DNA from: a virus
Strand: one strand, 5' to 3'
IMG/VR virus record: IMGVR_UViG_3300043425_000575
Coordinates: 1 to 39,909 of that record
DNA: 39,909 nt
In this document: in pieces, positions 15,522 through 23,874 of the stretch
Layout of the letters: each line of letters starts with the position of its first letter
How positions within the stretch are numbered: the first letter of the stretch is position 1
Made by a program: the position numbers and the translations under genes
Notes under the pieces: model-generated
What the model was told of the DNA's origin: nothing
The model's input: only the letters and a program-made list of their open reading frames with translations
Databases searched by the model: none

Positions 15522-16259
15522 ATGGCTGACATTTATCTTGACGTTGACACCGCGCTAGCCGAAGTGCCGGTCAATTTGATGCCTCTGTTGGACGACACGG
15601 ACTTCAAGACGATTGAAGACGCTGTGGCGTACAACGCGGCGGGCATGGCGCTTCGCTGGCACTTCATTACCTCCGCTGGGGCATACTCTGTTACGTCCGT
15701 GACCCCAACGACAGCCGGCGTGCATGACTGGACCGATCAGGGCGACAGTGGCGTCTACACCATAGAGATTCCAGCCAGCGGTGGCACGATCAACAACGAC
15801 ACCGAGGGGTATGGTTGGTTCACCGGCACGGCTACGGGCGTGCTCCCGTGGCGCGGCCCGGTCATCTGCTTCCGCGCAGCTGCGATCAATGATGCGTTGT
15901 GCGACGGTGGCGACCTGCTCGACGTGAACGTGACGCAGAACGGCGGCACAGCGATCACCAGCGCGTCAGGCGTTCAGGAGGTCAAGGTCGCGTCGATGGC
16001 GTCGGGCTCGATTACCGCAGCAGCCGCAGCGACCGACTTCGGCACCGAGGTCGCAGACGCGATCTGGGACGAAGTTGTAGAGCACACATTCACCGGCCGG
16101 CAACTGATGCGCCTGTTCGCCGCAACGCTCGCAGGGCAAGCAAGCGGGCTGGGCACCACGACTGCGGTTTACAAGGGCCTGGACGACTCGACCACGCGGA
16201 TCTCGGCAACGGTCGACGCCGACGGCAACCGCACGTCAGTGTCGCGCACTGTGAGCTAA
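15522..16259 (+). CDS. Phage virion-associated protein with BppU-like N-terminus (tentative)
   Basis: A 245-residue protein behind GGAG. The N-terminal 150 residues (PVNLMPLLDDTDFKTIEDAV; GVYTIEIPASGGTINNDTEG; GVLPWRGPVICFRAAAINDA) form a beta domain that I recall from many phage head- or tail-associated proteins. The region around 180-215 is helical (WDEVVEHTFTGRQLMRLFAA), and the last 20 residues are a repeat-like beta tail (STTRISATVDADGNRTSVSR). This modular design suits an adaptor with an anchoring N-terminus and a variable C-terminus. Enzymatic function is unlikely. Confidence 0.6.
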   Translation: MADIYLDVDTALAEVPVNLMPLLDDTDFKTIEDAVAYNAAGMALRWHFITSAGAYSVTSVTPTTAGVHDWTDQGDSGVYTIEIPASGGTINNDTEGYGWFTGTATGVLPWRGPVICFRAAAINDALCDGGDLLDVNVTQNGGTAITSASGVQEVKVASMASGSITAAAAATDFGTEVADAIWDEVVEHTFTGRQLMRLFAATLAGQASGLGTTTAVYKGLDDSTTRISATVDADGNRTSVSRTVS

Positions 16260-16265
16260 ACCGCC

Positions 16266-17270
16266 ATGTTCGGCGCCAAATACTTCGGCGCACGATACTT
16301 CGGCGGCCGATTCTTCGGGCACTATGGAGAGGCATCTCCATTTGTGCTCGGCGTCTACATGGGGCCGAGGTATTTCGGCCTCAGGTATTGGAATCAGCGG
16401 TTTGTCGATAGTGTCGATGGAGCCTATTCTGGCTCGCGCTTCTTTGCCAACAGGTACTTTGGGCTACGGTACTTCGGCGCGAATCAGACTTCTGATCCGT
16501 TTGAGCTTGCGCAGTCTCAAGGGCTCGCGGGATCAGGCATTGGATCGTTTTCTAGCCTCGCTCTGACATACGGATCAGACAAGGCAATTGCGCAGACAAA
16601 CACGCTGGCTGGGTCAGGTATTGCCGGTATTACGGCTTTGCTGAGTTATGAGAATGAAGATTGGGCGTTCACGCCACCGCTTGAGCTAACCCCGGCAATC
16701 GGGGTTGGTGCGCTTGCTTGCGATCTTGAGTTTATAGAGCCAACAACTGGCGGCGCGGGGCGGTATTTTGGATCGCGCTATTTTGGTCCTAGGTACTTTG
16801 GCCCTCGATATTGGAGCACCCTATATGGATGGAATCTTGAGCAAACGGCGGGGCTTGCTGGAGTAGGCGCAGGCACAATTTCCGCAGGGATAGGGCTCGG
16901 CATTGTGTTTGCGCCGACTCAGGCGTTTGCTGCTATTGGCACCGGAACTTATGCGGCCGGCCTATCGTATGTAGACCCGCCGCCAGTCATTCCAGAATCT
17001 GAGGCTGTAGGGTTCTGGCCGGAATACATGCCTCACAAACGCAAGCGAAAGAAGGCCGACGAACCTGATTCCGCTGAAGAAATGGAGGCTGTCGCTGAAG
17101 TCGCCGCGCCGCAGCGCGAGAAGCTGACCATCAAGCGGGCAAGGCCAGTGATTCAAGTGCAGAAGGTTGAAACGGTCGCAGACAAGATTGAGCGCATCGC
17201 AATTGACCGAGCAAAGAGGGAGAGAAAGCGCAAGAAGGATATGGAAGAAAAGTTACTGATGATGGATTGA
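16266..17270 (+). CDS. YFGxR-repeat protein with basic C-terminal tail
   Basis: A 334-residue protein with a five-residue repeat of the form R-Y-F-G-x in four clusters: residues 5-18, 33-45, 58-71 and 165-183 (the last is GRYFGSRYFGPRYFGPRYW). Between clusters lie Gly/Ala-rich hydrophobic segments (LAGSGIGSFSSLAL; LAGVGAGTISAGIGLGI). From about 250 the sequence changes to a strongly charged Lys/Arg/Glu helical tail, with KRKRKK and a final KRERKRKKDMEE. Short clusters of similar aromatic-arginine repeats occur at the N-terminus of small phage proteins near structural genes; four clusters in one protein is unusual. The Shine-Dalgarno is weak. It is probably structural; the role is unknown. Confidence 0.65.
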   Translation: MFGAKYFGARYFGGRFFGHYGEASPFVLGVYMGPRYFGLRYWNQRFVDSVDGAYSGSRFFANRYFGLRYFGANQTSDPFELAQSQGLAGSGIGSFSSLALTYGSDKAIAQTNTLAGSGIAGITALLSYENEDWAFTPPLELTPAIGVGALACDLEFIEPTTGGAGRYFGSRYFGPRYFGPRYWSTLYGWNLEQTAGLAGVGAGTISAGIGLGIVFAPTQAFAAIGTGTYAAGLSYVDPPPVIPESEAVGFWPEYMPHKRKRKKADEPDSAEEMEAVAEVAAPQREKLTIKRARPVIQVQKVETVADKIERIAIDRAKRERKRKKDMEEKLLMMD

Positions 17271-17292
17271 CCGTTACTAAAGGAGAATCGAA

Positions 17293-18123
17293 TTGACTGA
17301 AGTTGCATTGCCAGTAGCCGAGCAGGCAGAGGCGAGCACCAATCCTGTAGAGGACGCGGCTGCTCAGGTTCAAACCCAAACCGAACAGCCGGAAACTGAG
17401 GCTATCGAGCCGGTAGAGGAAAAGCCTACCGAAGAACCCAAACCCGAGAAAACGCACGAGCAGCGCGAGATTGATCGCATGCGGCGCAAGATTGACCGCC
17501 TCGTCAGGCAGCGCGAAGAACTTCGGGCTAGAACTGAACAAAACTTGACACGCCAAAACATTGACGGCGATAATCAAGAAAGCGCAAGCGATAGCGAACA
17601 GCTAACGCTCTCGCGGGCAGAGTTGGCACGTTTGGTTGAACAGCGAGCGCGAGAAGTTGCTCCGCAGGTCAGAAGGCAACTCGACGCGATTGAGCACCGG
17701 CAAAGTGTCGTTGACAGGCTTTCGCGGGACTGGGGTCAGGAACGATTCGACGCGCTCGCATCGGACTTGGACGACGCCTTCGGCGGTTTGCGTGACCAAA
17801 CGGGAAACGCAAAGCCAGCTACCGACGCGATCTTCGAGGCCGACGACCCGAAGCAACTTATCGAATACCTTGCCGACCCTGACAACGGGGCCGAAGCTCT
17901 GCGTATTTCTCGCATGTCACCAGTTCAGGCGGGCCGGGCGGTTGCCCTGCTAGAAGCCAAGCTGGCACAGCAGAAGGCACAAGCGAAGCCCGAACCGAGT
18001 AAGGTGCCCGCGCCAATTGAAGCGCCGCGCGGGCAAGGTCGCGTGACCAAAGACCCGAGCGAGATGACCGACAAGGAGTTTGCCGAGTGGCGTCGAGCGC
18101 AGATCAAGGCACGCGGGTTTTGA
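17293..18123 (+). CDS. Scaffolding protein
   Basis: A 276-residue, highly charged helical protein between accessory head genes and the coat gene, the usual place for scaffold. The first 55 residues are Glu/Pro/Thr-rich and disordered. Residues about 55-80 (QREIDRMRRKIDRLVRQREE) and about 108-140 are coiled-coil helices. The basic C-terminus (DKEFAEWRRAQIKARGF) resembles the P22 scaffold helix that contacts coat. Initiation is at TTG 17293, supported by AAAGGAG 7 bases upstream; no better start is available. The protein directs coat assembly and leaves before or during packaging. Confidence 0.82.
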   Translation: MTEVALPVAEQAEASTNPVEDAAAQVQTQTEQPETEAIEPVEEKPTEEPKPEKTHEQREIDRMRRKIDRLVRQREELRARTEQNLTRQNIDGDNQESASDSEQLTLSRAELARLVEQRAREVAPQVRRQLDAIEHRQSVVDRLSRDWGQERFDALASDLDDAFGGLRDQTGNAKPATDAIFEADDPKQLIEYLADPDNGAEALRISRMSPVQAGRAVALLEAKLAQQKAQAKPEPSKVPAPIEAPRGQGRVTKDPSEMTDKEFAEWRRAQIKARGF

Positions 18124-18146
18124 ACATAAATTTGAAGGATTGAACT

Positions 18147-19373
18147 GTGAGCAACTCCCTTGTAACGATTGATATGGTGACGCGCGAAGCGCTCCGTATC
18201 GCCCACGAATCGTGCCAGTTCATCGGCACGACTGACCGCCAATATGATTCGAGCTATGGTGCTACTGGCGCCAAGATCGGCTCTGCATTGCGTGTCCGCA
18301 AGCCAAATGCCTATGTCCGCACGCAAGGTTCGCGCGTCATGGACGTACAGGATCAGGACGAGCAAACCGCCACGATCACGCTGGCGACGCAGGATCACGT
18401 CGATATGCGGTTCAACTCTGCCGAGTTGGCCCTGTCGATTGACGAGATCAGCAAGCGCTACATCGAGCCTGCGGTGAAGGTGCTTGTCTCGGGCATCGAA
18501 GCCGACTATCTGGCCTATGCCACGAAGCGTACGTATAACGTCGCTGGGACTGTCGGGTCGGCTATCAACGACCTTGCAGCGCCGGGTGCCGCCCGTGCCA
18601 AGATCAATCACGGCCTTGCGCCGAAGGATGGTCAACGCTACGTGCAGATGGACTCGGTGACGATGGGCGGATTGGTCAACGGCCTGAAGGGCTTGTTCCA
18701 CGACTCCACGCAGATCAAAGAGCAATACCGCGAAGGCATGGTCGGTCGCACCGGCATGGCGGACTGGTATGAGAATGATCGATGCTGGACGCTGAACAAC
18801 TCTGCGGACATTGACGTGACCACGGCAGCGAACGCAGCAGTGACGGACGGCGGGACAAATATCACGCTTGCATCAGTGTCTAGCGCCACTAATGCCGGGA
18901 TGGTGTTCACTGTGCCGGGTGTTTATGCCTGCCACCCTGAAACGAAGCAGTCGCTTGGCTATCTGCAGCAGTACACCATCATCACTGGTGGCACGACTAC
19001 GCAGACTGTCAGCCCGGCAACGATCCTTACGGGTCCGCGTCAGAATGTGTGCAGTTCCACGAGCACACAACTTGCGGCGACGGCATACAACGGCACTGCA
19101 GTGGTCCCGGTGTTTGTCGGTGCAGCTTCGACCAACTACGTGCAGAGCCTGATGTATCACAAAGAGGCATTCCAATTCGTCACGGCCGACCTGCCGCTGA
19201 TGGACGATGCCGCCAAGTGCGTGCGCAGGACTCAGGACGGGTTGTCGCTGCGGGTCTGGCAAGCGTCCGACATCCGCAACGACGAACTGCTCATGCGTAT
19301 CGACATCCTCTACGGATTCGCCGCGCTGCGTCCTGAATGGGCCTGCCGCATGATCGGCCTGGCTGCTGCCTAA
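18147..19373 (+). CDS. Major capsid protein (P22 gp5-like)
   Basis: A 408-residue coat protein of the P22 gp5 family, with the HK97 fold. Family segments are visible: ALRIAHESCQFIGTTDRQYD near the N-terminus, LSIDEISKRYIEPAVKVL (about 93-110), and the C-terminal block KEAFQFVTADLPLMDDAA, then CVRRTQDGLSLRVW, IRNDELLMRIDILYGFAALR and PEWACR. The start is GTG 18147, with GAAGGA 7 bases upstream. It is flanked by scaffold and a small protein that commonly follows coat in this phage group. Confidence 0.95.
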   Translation: MSNSLVTIDMVTREALRIAHESCQFIGTTDRQYDSSYGATGAKIGSALRVRKPNAYVRTQGSRVMDVQDQDEQTATITLATQDHVDMRFNSAELALSIDEISKRYIEPAVKVLVSGIEADYLAYATKRTYNVAGTVGSAINDLAAPGAARAKINHGLAPKDGQRYVQMDSVTMGGLVNGLKGLFHDSTQIKEQYREGMVGRTGMADWYENDRCWTLNNSADIDVTTAANAAVTDGGTNITLASVSSATNAGMVFTVPGVYACHPETKQSLGYLQQYTIITGGTTTQTVSPATILTGPRQNVCSSTSTQLAATAYNGTAVVPVFVGAASTNYVQSLMYHKEAFQFVTADLPLMDDAAKCVRRTQDGLSLRVWQASDIRNDELLMRIDILYGFAALRPEWACRMIGLAAA

Positions 19374-19391
19374 CCTGAAGGAGATAGAAAC

Positions 19392-19607
19392 ATGGCTACT
19401 TATGAACGCCTGGACTACGGTTCCAGCGATGGCTGCCAAGTCGGCGGCGCGGCAACCGACAAGATCGGTTTCTTCGGCGCTACTCCGGTTGCCAAGCCGT
19501 CCGTCACTTGGCCGAATACCGGCACGGCGACGACCACGCTGAACGAAACCAAGGTGAACCGCATCATGGCGGCCCTTGTCTCCCTGGGGCTCATTGTCAC
19601 GACCTGA
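19392..19607 (+). CDS. Small protein following coat
   Basis: A 71-residue protein behind a strong AAGGAGA. YGSSDGCQVGGAATDKIGFFG then TPVAKPSVTWP, with a C-terminal helix (VNRIMAALVSLGLI), is a layout I recall in small proteins placed immediately after coat genes in many phages. Those are probably virion-associated, but their role is not established. The strong ribosome site suggests high expression. An intrinsic terminator follows directly. Confidence 0.72.
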   Translation: MATYERLDYGSSDGCQVGGAATDKIGFFGATPVAKPSVTWPNTGTATTTLNETKVNRIMAALVSLGLIVTT

Positions 19608-19625
19608 TCGTGAAATGAGCTATCA

Positions 19626-19662
19626 CGGGGCCGCATCTCACAAGGGAGCGGCCCCGCTTTTC
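19626..19662 (+). terminator. Rho-independent terminator after the coat gene cluster
   Basis: CGGGGCCGC (19626-19634) pairs perfectly with GCGGCCCCG (19648-19656) across a 13-base loop and is followed by CTTTTCTT. It lies between the small protein after coat and the glycosyltransferase gene. It should reduce read-through into the connector and tail genes and so keep coat expression higher. Confidence 0.88.
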
Positions 19663-19682
19663 TTCCACACATCGGGGCAACG

Positions 19683-20933
19683 ATGAGCAATCAGTTTTAC
19701 GACGAAGGCGAACCGCGAACGAAGCGCAAGGTCATGCTGGCGACAACCAGTTACGACGATCCTTCCGCCGCTTACACCTTCTCGATTTCACGAAGTAGGC
19801 AGGCCCTAGAGTCTGCCGGAGTGCAAACCGCCTATCTATTGCTGCAAGGCAATTGCCACGTTGACGATGCGCGCAATGCCGTCGTTCGAGATTTCCTCGC
19901 GTCAGACTGCGACGAGTTAGTGTTTCTCGACGCTGACGTGAGCTGGGAACCTGAATCCCTAGTCCAATTGTGCAGCCGCAATGTCGATCTAGTCGGCGGT
20001 GTGTACCCTTACAGAAGGGAGCACAGCGACAACATGCCCGTTAGGTTGAAGGACGGCGCGCAATCGACTGAAGGCATGCTCGAAGTAGAAGGGCTGCCGA
20101 CCGGATTCCTGAAAATCAAACGGTACGTGCTCGAATCAATGGCCGAGCGTGCGCCGAAGTATTGGGACAAACTGGACTTGACGGCGATGGTCTTTGATCG
20201 ACCTGACCCAGACAAGGACGGGACGCGCTGGGGTGGAGATATTGCGTTCTGCAATCGCTGGCGAGCAATGGGAGGAAGGATTTACGCCGACGCAGAGCTT
20301 TGCCTAGGGCATACAGCCAAAACGGTTATCACCGACAGCTTGGCGTCACAGATCCGCCGCTTGTCTGGGCAGACCCTTGCACACCTTGTGCCGAAGTTCC
20401 GGGCAGGAAATGAAGACGAGGGCGATTACAACGAGGTCTGCAAGTACATCGGGAACAATTGGGCCGCTGATCCCGGCGTTTTGGCATTGGTTGTCGGTGT
20501 GGCTCGCAAGTGCCGAGGCCCGATCATTGAAACCGGCTCGGGCATCAGTTCCGTGATGATGGCGGCGGTGACGGATCAAAAGGTCTACGCGCTAGAGCAT
20601 TCTCCGGTATGGGCTGCGCAAACGATTGCATGGGCCGAGCAAGCTGGAGTTTCTAACGTCGGTGTCTGCACCGCCCCGCTAAAGGAGTTTTGGTATGACA
20701 TCGAACAGTTCGAGTTGCCGAAGAAATACGCGCTAGGTTTTTGCGATGGACCGCCGAGATTCTTCGGGACACGGGGCAAGTTCTTTGATGTAATAGCGCC
20801 CATGTGCGAGGTTCTAGTCGTTGACGATTACAAGTCCGATCCGGTATACGCTCGCAAGGTCAACGAGTGGGCCACATTCCACAAGCGCACAGTTCAACCT
20901 CTCGGTAGAGCAGCACTTATCACCAAGCTATGA
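19683..20933 (+). CDS. Glycosyltransferase-methyltransferase fusion
   Basis: A 416-residue two-domain protein. The N-terminal half looks like a GT-A (GT2-like) glycosyltransferase. It has FLDADV (81-86) as the DxD metal/nucleotide-sugar motif, GGDIAFCNRW (184-193) in the place of the acceptor-activating (E/G)D motif, and LGH (208-210) as a possible metal ligand. The C-terminal half (about 255-416) looks like a Rossmann SAM methyltransferase. IIETGSGISS (281-290) is motif I and YALEHSP (302-308) motif II, with FCDGPPRFFG and VVDDYKSD after. The target could be virion protein, host surface sugar or DNA. It sits between coat and connector genes; its start has only a weak GGGG ribosome site. Confidence 0.75.
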   Translation: MSNQFYDEGEPRTKRKVMLATTSYDDPSAAYTFSISRSRQALESAGVQTAYLLLQGNCHVDDARNAVVRDFLASDCDELVFLDADVSWEPESLVQLCSRNVDLVGGVYPYRREHSDNMPVRLKDGAQSTEGMLEVEGLPTGFLKIKRYVLESMAERAPKYWDKLDLTAMVFDRPDPDKDGTRWGGDIAFCNRWRAMGGRIYADAELCLGHTAKTVITDSLASQIRRLSGQTLAHLVPKFRAGNEDEGDYNEVCKYIGNNWAADPGVLALVVGVARKCRGPIIETGSGISSVMMAAVTDQKVYALEHSPVWAAQTIAWAEQAGVSNVGVCTAPLKEFWYDIEQFELPKKYALGFCDGPPRFFGTRGKFFDVIAPMCEVLVVDDYKSDPVYARKVNEWATFHKRTVQPLGRAALITKL

Positions 20934-21145
20934 CCTATCCGCTACGCATGCAACATCCGGCGCACGGATGGCACAACGCATACAACTCAATGGAAGAAGC
21001 CCAACTCCGTTCTAACGGATGGGCCGACGATCATGCCGCGCCACAGGCAGACGAGCCGACAACCGCAGTTGCCCCTGTCTCCTACGGTAAGTCACCTGAT
21101 GGCGCGGCACCCAAACGGCGGGGCCGTCCGCCAAAGGTGAAGTAA
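20930..21145 (+). CDS. Small protein with AT-hook-like tail
   Basis: A 71-residue protein in ATGA overlap with the glycosyltransferase gene. The N-terminal half (MQHPAHGWHNAYNSMEEAQL, then NGWAD) is polar. The C-terminus, KRRGRPPKVK, matches the AT-hook core (RGRP flanked by basic residues), which binds the minor groove of AT-rich DNA. Similar short proteins occur in other phages upstream of connector genes. It could bind the packaged DNA or the portal; this is inference. Confidence 0.65.
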   Translation: MTYPLRMQHPAHGWHNAYNSMEEAQLRSNGWADDHAAPQADEPTTAVAPVSYGKSPDGAAPKRRGRPPKVK

Positions 21146-21816
21146 TGGCATCAGTCACTGCACGCGGGATCATTTCGGACGCGCTTACCTTTGGGCTCAA
21201 CCGGCTTTCGCCGGGCGAGACGATGGAAGCCGACTTGGCCGATATTTGCCTTGACGCGCTGAATTCGATATGCGACGAACTTAACGGGGTCAAGTCGTAC
21301 CTGTTCCGCGAAGTCCTTACCGCTTCCAGTGCGATTACAGGGGCCTACGGGACGATCGGGACCGATTGGAGTGGCCTAGCATCAGGCGACAAGATTCTCG
21401 GCGCCACGGTGCGTTATGGTGCCTCTGAAGACGTTTTGATGTCGCCGATCACGATGGAACAGTATCAAGCCATCGGTGACAAGACGACTACCGGCGTGCC
21501 GGATATGTATGCTCACGATGGCGGGGTGTTGGTGTACCTGTACCCTACGGCGACAAACGCAGTCGTCACGCTGCGGACTAGCGTGGCGGTGTCTGAGTTC
21601 ACCGACCTAGACACGGTTCACACCTTGCCGGCTGGATACAAGTCTGCCTTCACTGCACTACTGGCCGAGAAGATGGCACCGAGTCTCGATGCCTTGTCGC
21701 CGATTGTTGTGCAGCAGGCCAAAGCAGCGCGCACCAGAATTGGCGCGCAAGTCATCAACCCAGCAATCCTAGGCTACATGGATTGCATCGGCTCGAACAT
21801 CCTGCGGGGTTGGTAG
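21145..21816 (+). CDS. Head-completion / tail accessory factor (P22 gp4-like)
   Basis: A 223-residue protein resembling P22 gp4, which binds beneath the portal after packaging and begins the tail assembly. The helical N-terminus (ARGIISDALTFGLNRLSPGE, then LADICLDALNSICDELN) and the C-terminal helices (KSAFTALLAEKMAPSL, then VVQQAKAARTRIGAQ) are family-typical. The central KILGATVRYG then MEQYQAIGDKTTTGVPDMYA also fits. The start shares an A with the upstream stop (TAATG). The gp10-like gene follows directly, as in P22. Confidence 0.85.
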   Translation: MASVTARGIISDALTFGLNRLSPGETMEADLADICLDALNSICDELNGVKSYLFREVLTASSAITGAYGTIGTDWSGLASGDKILGATVRYGASEDVLMSPITMEQYQAIGDKTTTGVPDMYAHDGGVLVYLYPTATNAVVTLRTSVAVSEFTDLDTVHTLPAGYKSAFTALLAEKMAPSLDALSPIVVQQAKAARTRIGAQVINPAILGYMDCIGSNILRGW

Positions 21817-23198
21817 TGCGCGCAATTTCCGTCATCGGCCCGTCCAATTACCTAGCCGACCGCAACAGCGCGTCGCAGCGTTCGGTAAATTGGTATCCGA
21901 TGCTGACCGAAGGGCCGGGAGAAGATGCGCAGATCGTGCTCGAATCGGCGCCCGGTCTGTCGCTTGTCCACGACTTCGGCGCCACGGTGCGAGGTATCCG
22001 CAATGTCGAGGGGCGGCTATTTGTGGTGGCAGGGTCTTACCTGCACGAAGTGAAGAACGGATCTGCAACCGCGCTAGGCTTCGTGGCCGGAGTTGGCCCG
22101 GTATCGATGACGAACGGGACCGGGCAACTATGCATTGTCTGCGGCAACGTAGGGGCTGTGTTCAATCTAGAAACCGGGATCATTTCGTCGATAACGTCCG
22201 AAGGATGGCGAGGCTCGAACACGGTTGAGTTTCTGGACGGCTACTTTGTATTCGTTGCCCCGAACACGGAACAGTTCTACATCTCAGCGATTGATAACGC
22301 TTCAGTGTTCGATGCGCTGGATTTCAGCAGCGCGGACTCTCAACCTGACAGCATTGTCGCGTTGATCGCCATGCGTGGCGAGCTTTACTTCATGGGCACT
22401 AGGTCAACCGAAGTTTGGATCAACAGCGGAAACCCTGACTTCCCGTTCACACCGTATCAGGGCACGCCGATTGATGTGGGCGTGGCCGGGACAAGGGCGC
22501 TCTGCAACGCAAACGACACGCTGATCTGGATCGGGCAAACGCTCAGGGGCGGGCCGTATGTTTATGCATTGAACGGCTATCAGCCTGTACGTATTTCTAC
22601 GCAGTCGGTTGAACAACAGCTACTGCGTTCTACCGATATCTCGCAGGCGACGATGTGGACCTATCAGGATGCTGGCGGAGAGTTTGTCGCCATCCAAGCC
22701 CCAGGTCTTGAGACTACATGGGTTTGGGATGCTTCGAGCAAGCTATGGCACGAGCGGGGCGAGCTTGAGGCGGGAGAATGGACGCCTAGCAGGATCACGT
22801 TTTCCGCATACGCCGATGGTGTGCATTACGCGACAGACGAAACCAAGCTCTACACCATGAGCCGCAACGACCACACGCTGGCCGGTGATGCTTTGGTGCG
22901 CGAGCGCACATGGCCGCACATGGTGGGCAATGAATACGAAGCAGTGGCGTATCACTCGCTGGAACTTCGATGCACAACCGGCGAAGAACCGGAAGGGTCG
23001 ATTACCCTTGAAGTGAGCAATGACGGCGGGGCGGTGTTTGGTTCGCCTCTAAGGCGCTCATTGGGGGCCACAGGACGGCGGCAGCAGCGCGTGCGATGGA
23101 TGCCCCTAGGGACATGTCCGGCAGGAGGGTCTAGGGTGCATAGGCTCAGGTGCTCTAGTGCCGTGCCGTTAACGATTCAGGGGGCAGTCATCAAATGA
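21816..23198 (+). CDS. Packaged-DNA stabilisation protein (P22 gp10-like)
   Basis: A 460-residue beta-rich protein of the P22 gp10 family, which plugs the portal channel after gp4 and links to the tail. Typical features are the N-terminal SNYLADRNSASQRSVNWYPM, repeated WD/propeller-like strands, MRGELYFMGTRSTEVWINSG in the centre, and a C-terminal sandwich. GTG 21816 is chosen because it shares a base with the preceding TAG stop and the family starts at this point; a longer reading from 21783 lies inside the gp4-like gene. Confidence 0.88.
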   Translation: MRAISVIGPSNYLADRNSASQRSVNWYPMLTEGPGEDAQIVLESAPGLSLVHDFGATVRGIRNVEGRLFVVAGSYLHEVKNGSATALGFVAGVGPVSMTNGTGQLCIVCGNVGAVFNLETGIISSITSEGWRGSNTVEFLDGYFVFVAPNTEQFYISAIDNASVFDALDFSSADSQPDSIVALIAMRGELYFMGTRSTEVWINSGNPDFPFTPYQGTPIDVGVAGTRALCNANDTLIWIGQTLRGGPYVYALNGYQPVRISTQSVEQQLLRSTDISQATMWTYQDAGGEFVAIQAPGLETTWVWDASSKLWHERGELEAGEWTPSRITFSAYADGVHYATDETKLYTMSRNDHTLAGDALVRERTWPHMVGNEYEAVAYHSLELRCTTGEEPEGSITLEVSNDGGAVFGSPLRRSLGATGRRQQRVRWMPLGTCPAGGSRVHRLRCSSAVPLTIQGAVIK

Positions 23199-23542
23199 GC
23201 AGGGTTACGTTGCCATCCTCGAGAATCCCTCTCACGCTTCGGGGTGATGTGGTGTCGGTGGAGTTTTACCGATGGATGCACGACATCACGCATCGGGTCG
23301 GCGGGGTTCACGGCTGGGGCAGCGACGATCTGATTACGTCACAGCCAAATGGACAGCCGGAACAGGAAGAACAACTTTATGCCTTGGGCAGTGAGGTGTC
23401 GCAGTTGCCAGCCATCGAATCAAGGCTAGCTCAACTCGAAACCGATACGAACGCGCTGGCCGATTCGCTAGAAGAATTGCGCGGCATTCTGGTGTCAATC
23501 CTTAGCCGCATGTCGGGTCTAGAACAAGGGACGGTGCAATGA
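23195..23542 (+). CDS. Coiled-coil structural accessory protein
   Basis: A 115-residue protein in ATGA overlap with the gp10-like gene. VEFYRWMHDITHRVGG in the N-terminal half, followed by a predicted coiled coil (LPAIESRLAQLETDTNALAD, then SLEELRGILVSI), is common in short phage proteins in this position. It may trimerise and act in the tail needle or fibre attachment region. It is not long enough to be a complete P22 gp26-like needle. Confidence 0.6.
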   Translation: MSRVTLPSSRIPLTLRGDVVSVEFYRWMHDITHRVGGVHGWGSDDLITSQPNGQPEQEEQLYALGSEVSQLPAIESRLAQLETDTNALADSLEELRGILVSILSRMSGLEQGTVQ

Positions 23543-23874
23543 CAGTTCAATCTAAAAAGCTCGTCGCGGCGGCGCAAGCCTCGAACAGCCAAACCACGGT
23601 CTACACGGCCCCGACGCTGACGCGGACCATCATCGACAAGTGTTCGGGTTACAACGGCACAGCAGGCCCGGTAACGCTGGGAATCAATCTTGTCGATAGC
23701 GGCGGCACTGCGTCAAGCACGAATCTGCTGATGAGCAAAAGCATCGCGGCAGGAGAGGCTTACACCTTCCCTGAGATTGTCGGCCACGTATTGGAAGCCG
23801 GAGACTTCGTGAGCGTGATTGCTGGTGCTGCGACTTCAATCGTTTTCCGCATGAGTGGCCGCGAGGTGTCGTAA
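23539..23874 (+). CDS. Small beta-rich virion protein
   Basis: A 111-residue protein in ATGA overlap at its start and TAATG overlap with the fibre gene at its end. The sequence ([75 protein letters not shown]) forms an even series of strands in a jelly-roll-like pattern that I recall from other phages. It is likely a tail or head-tail accessory; function unknown. Confidence 0.65.
   Translation: MTVQSKKLVAAAQASNSQTTVYTAPTLTRTIIDKCSGYNGTAGPVTLGINLVDSGGTASSTNLLMSKSIAAGEAYTFPEIVGHVLEAGDFVSVIAGAATSIVFRMSGREVS

Noticed and set aside
15899-16411. 170-residue plus-strand ORF in another frame
   Set aside because: Extremely Arg-rich, spans two real genes and their junction, and lacks the ribosome site that supports the overprinted ORF at 4506.
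18873-19439. 188-residue minus-strand ORF opposite the coat gene
   Set aside because: It runs antisense to the conserved coat sequence and has shadow-like composition; no start signal or operon context.
23195-23542. Assignment of the 115-residue coiled-coil protein as a complete P22 gp26 tail needle
   Set aside because: It is too short and lacks the long continuous trimeric heptads of gp26; only a partial coiled coil is visible.
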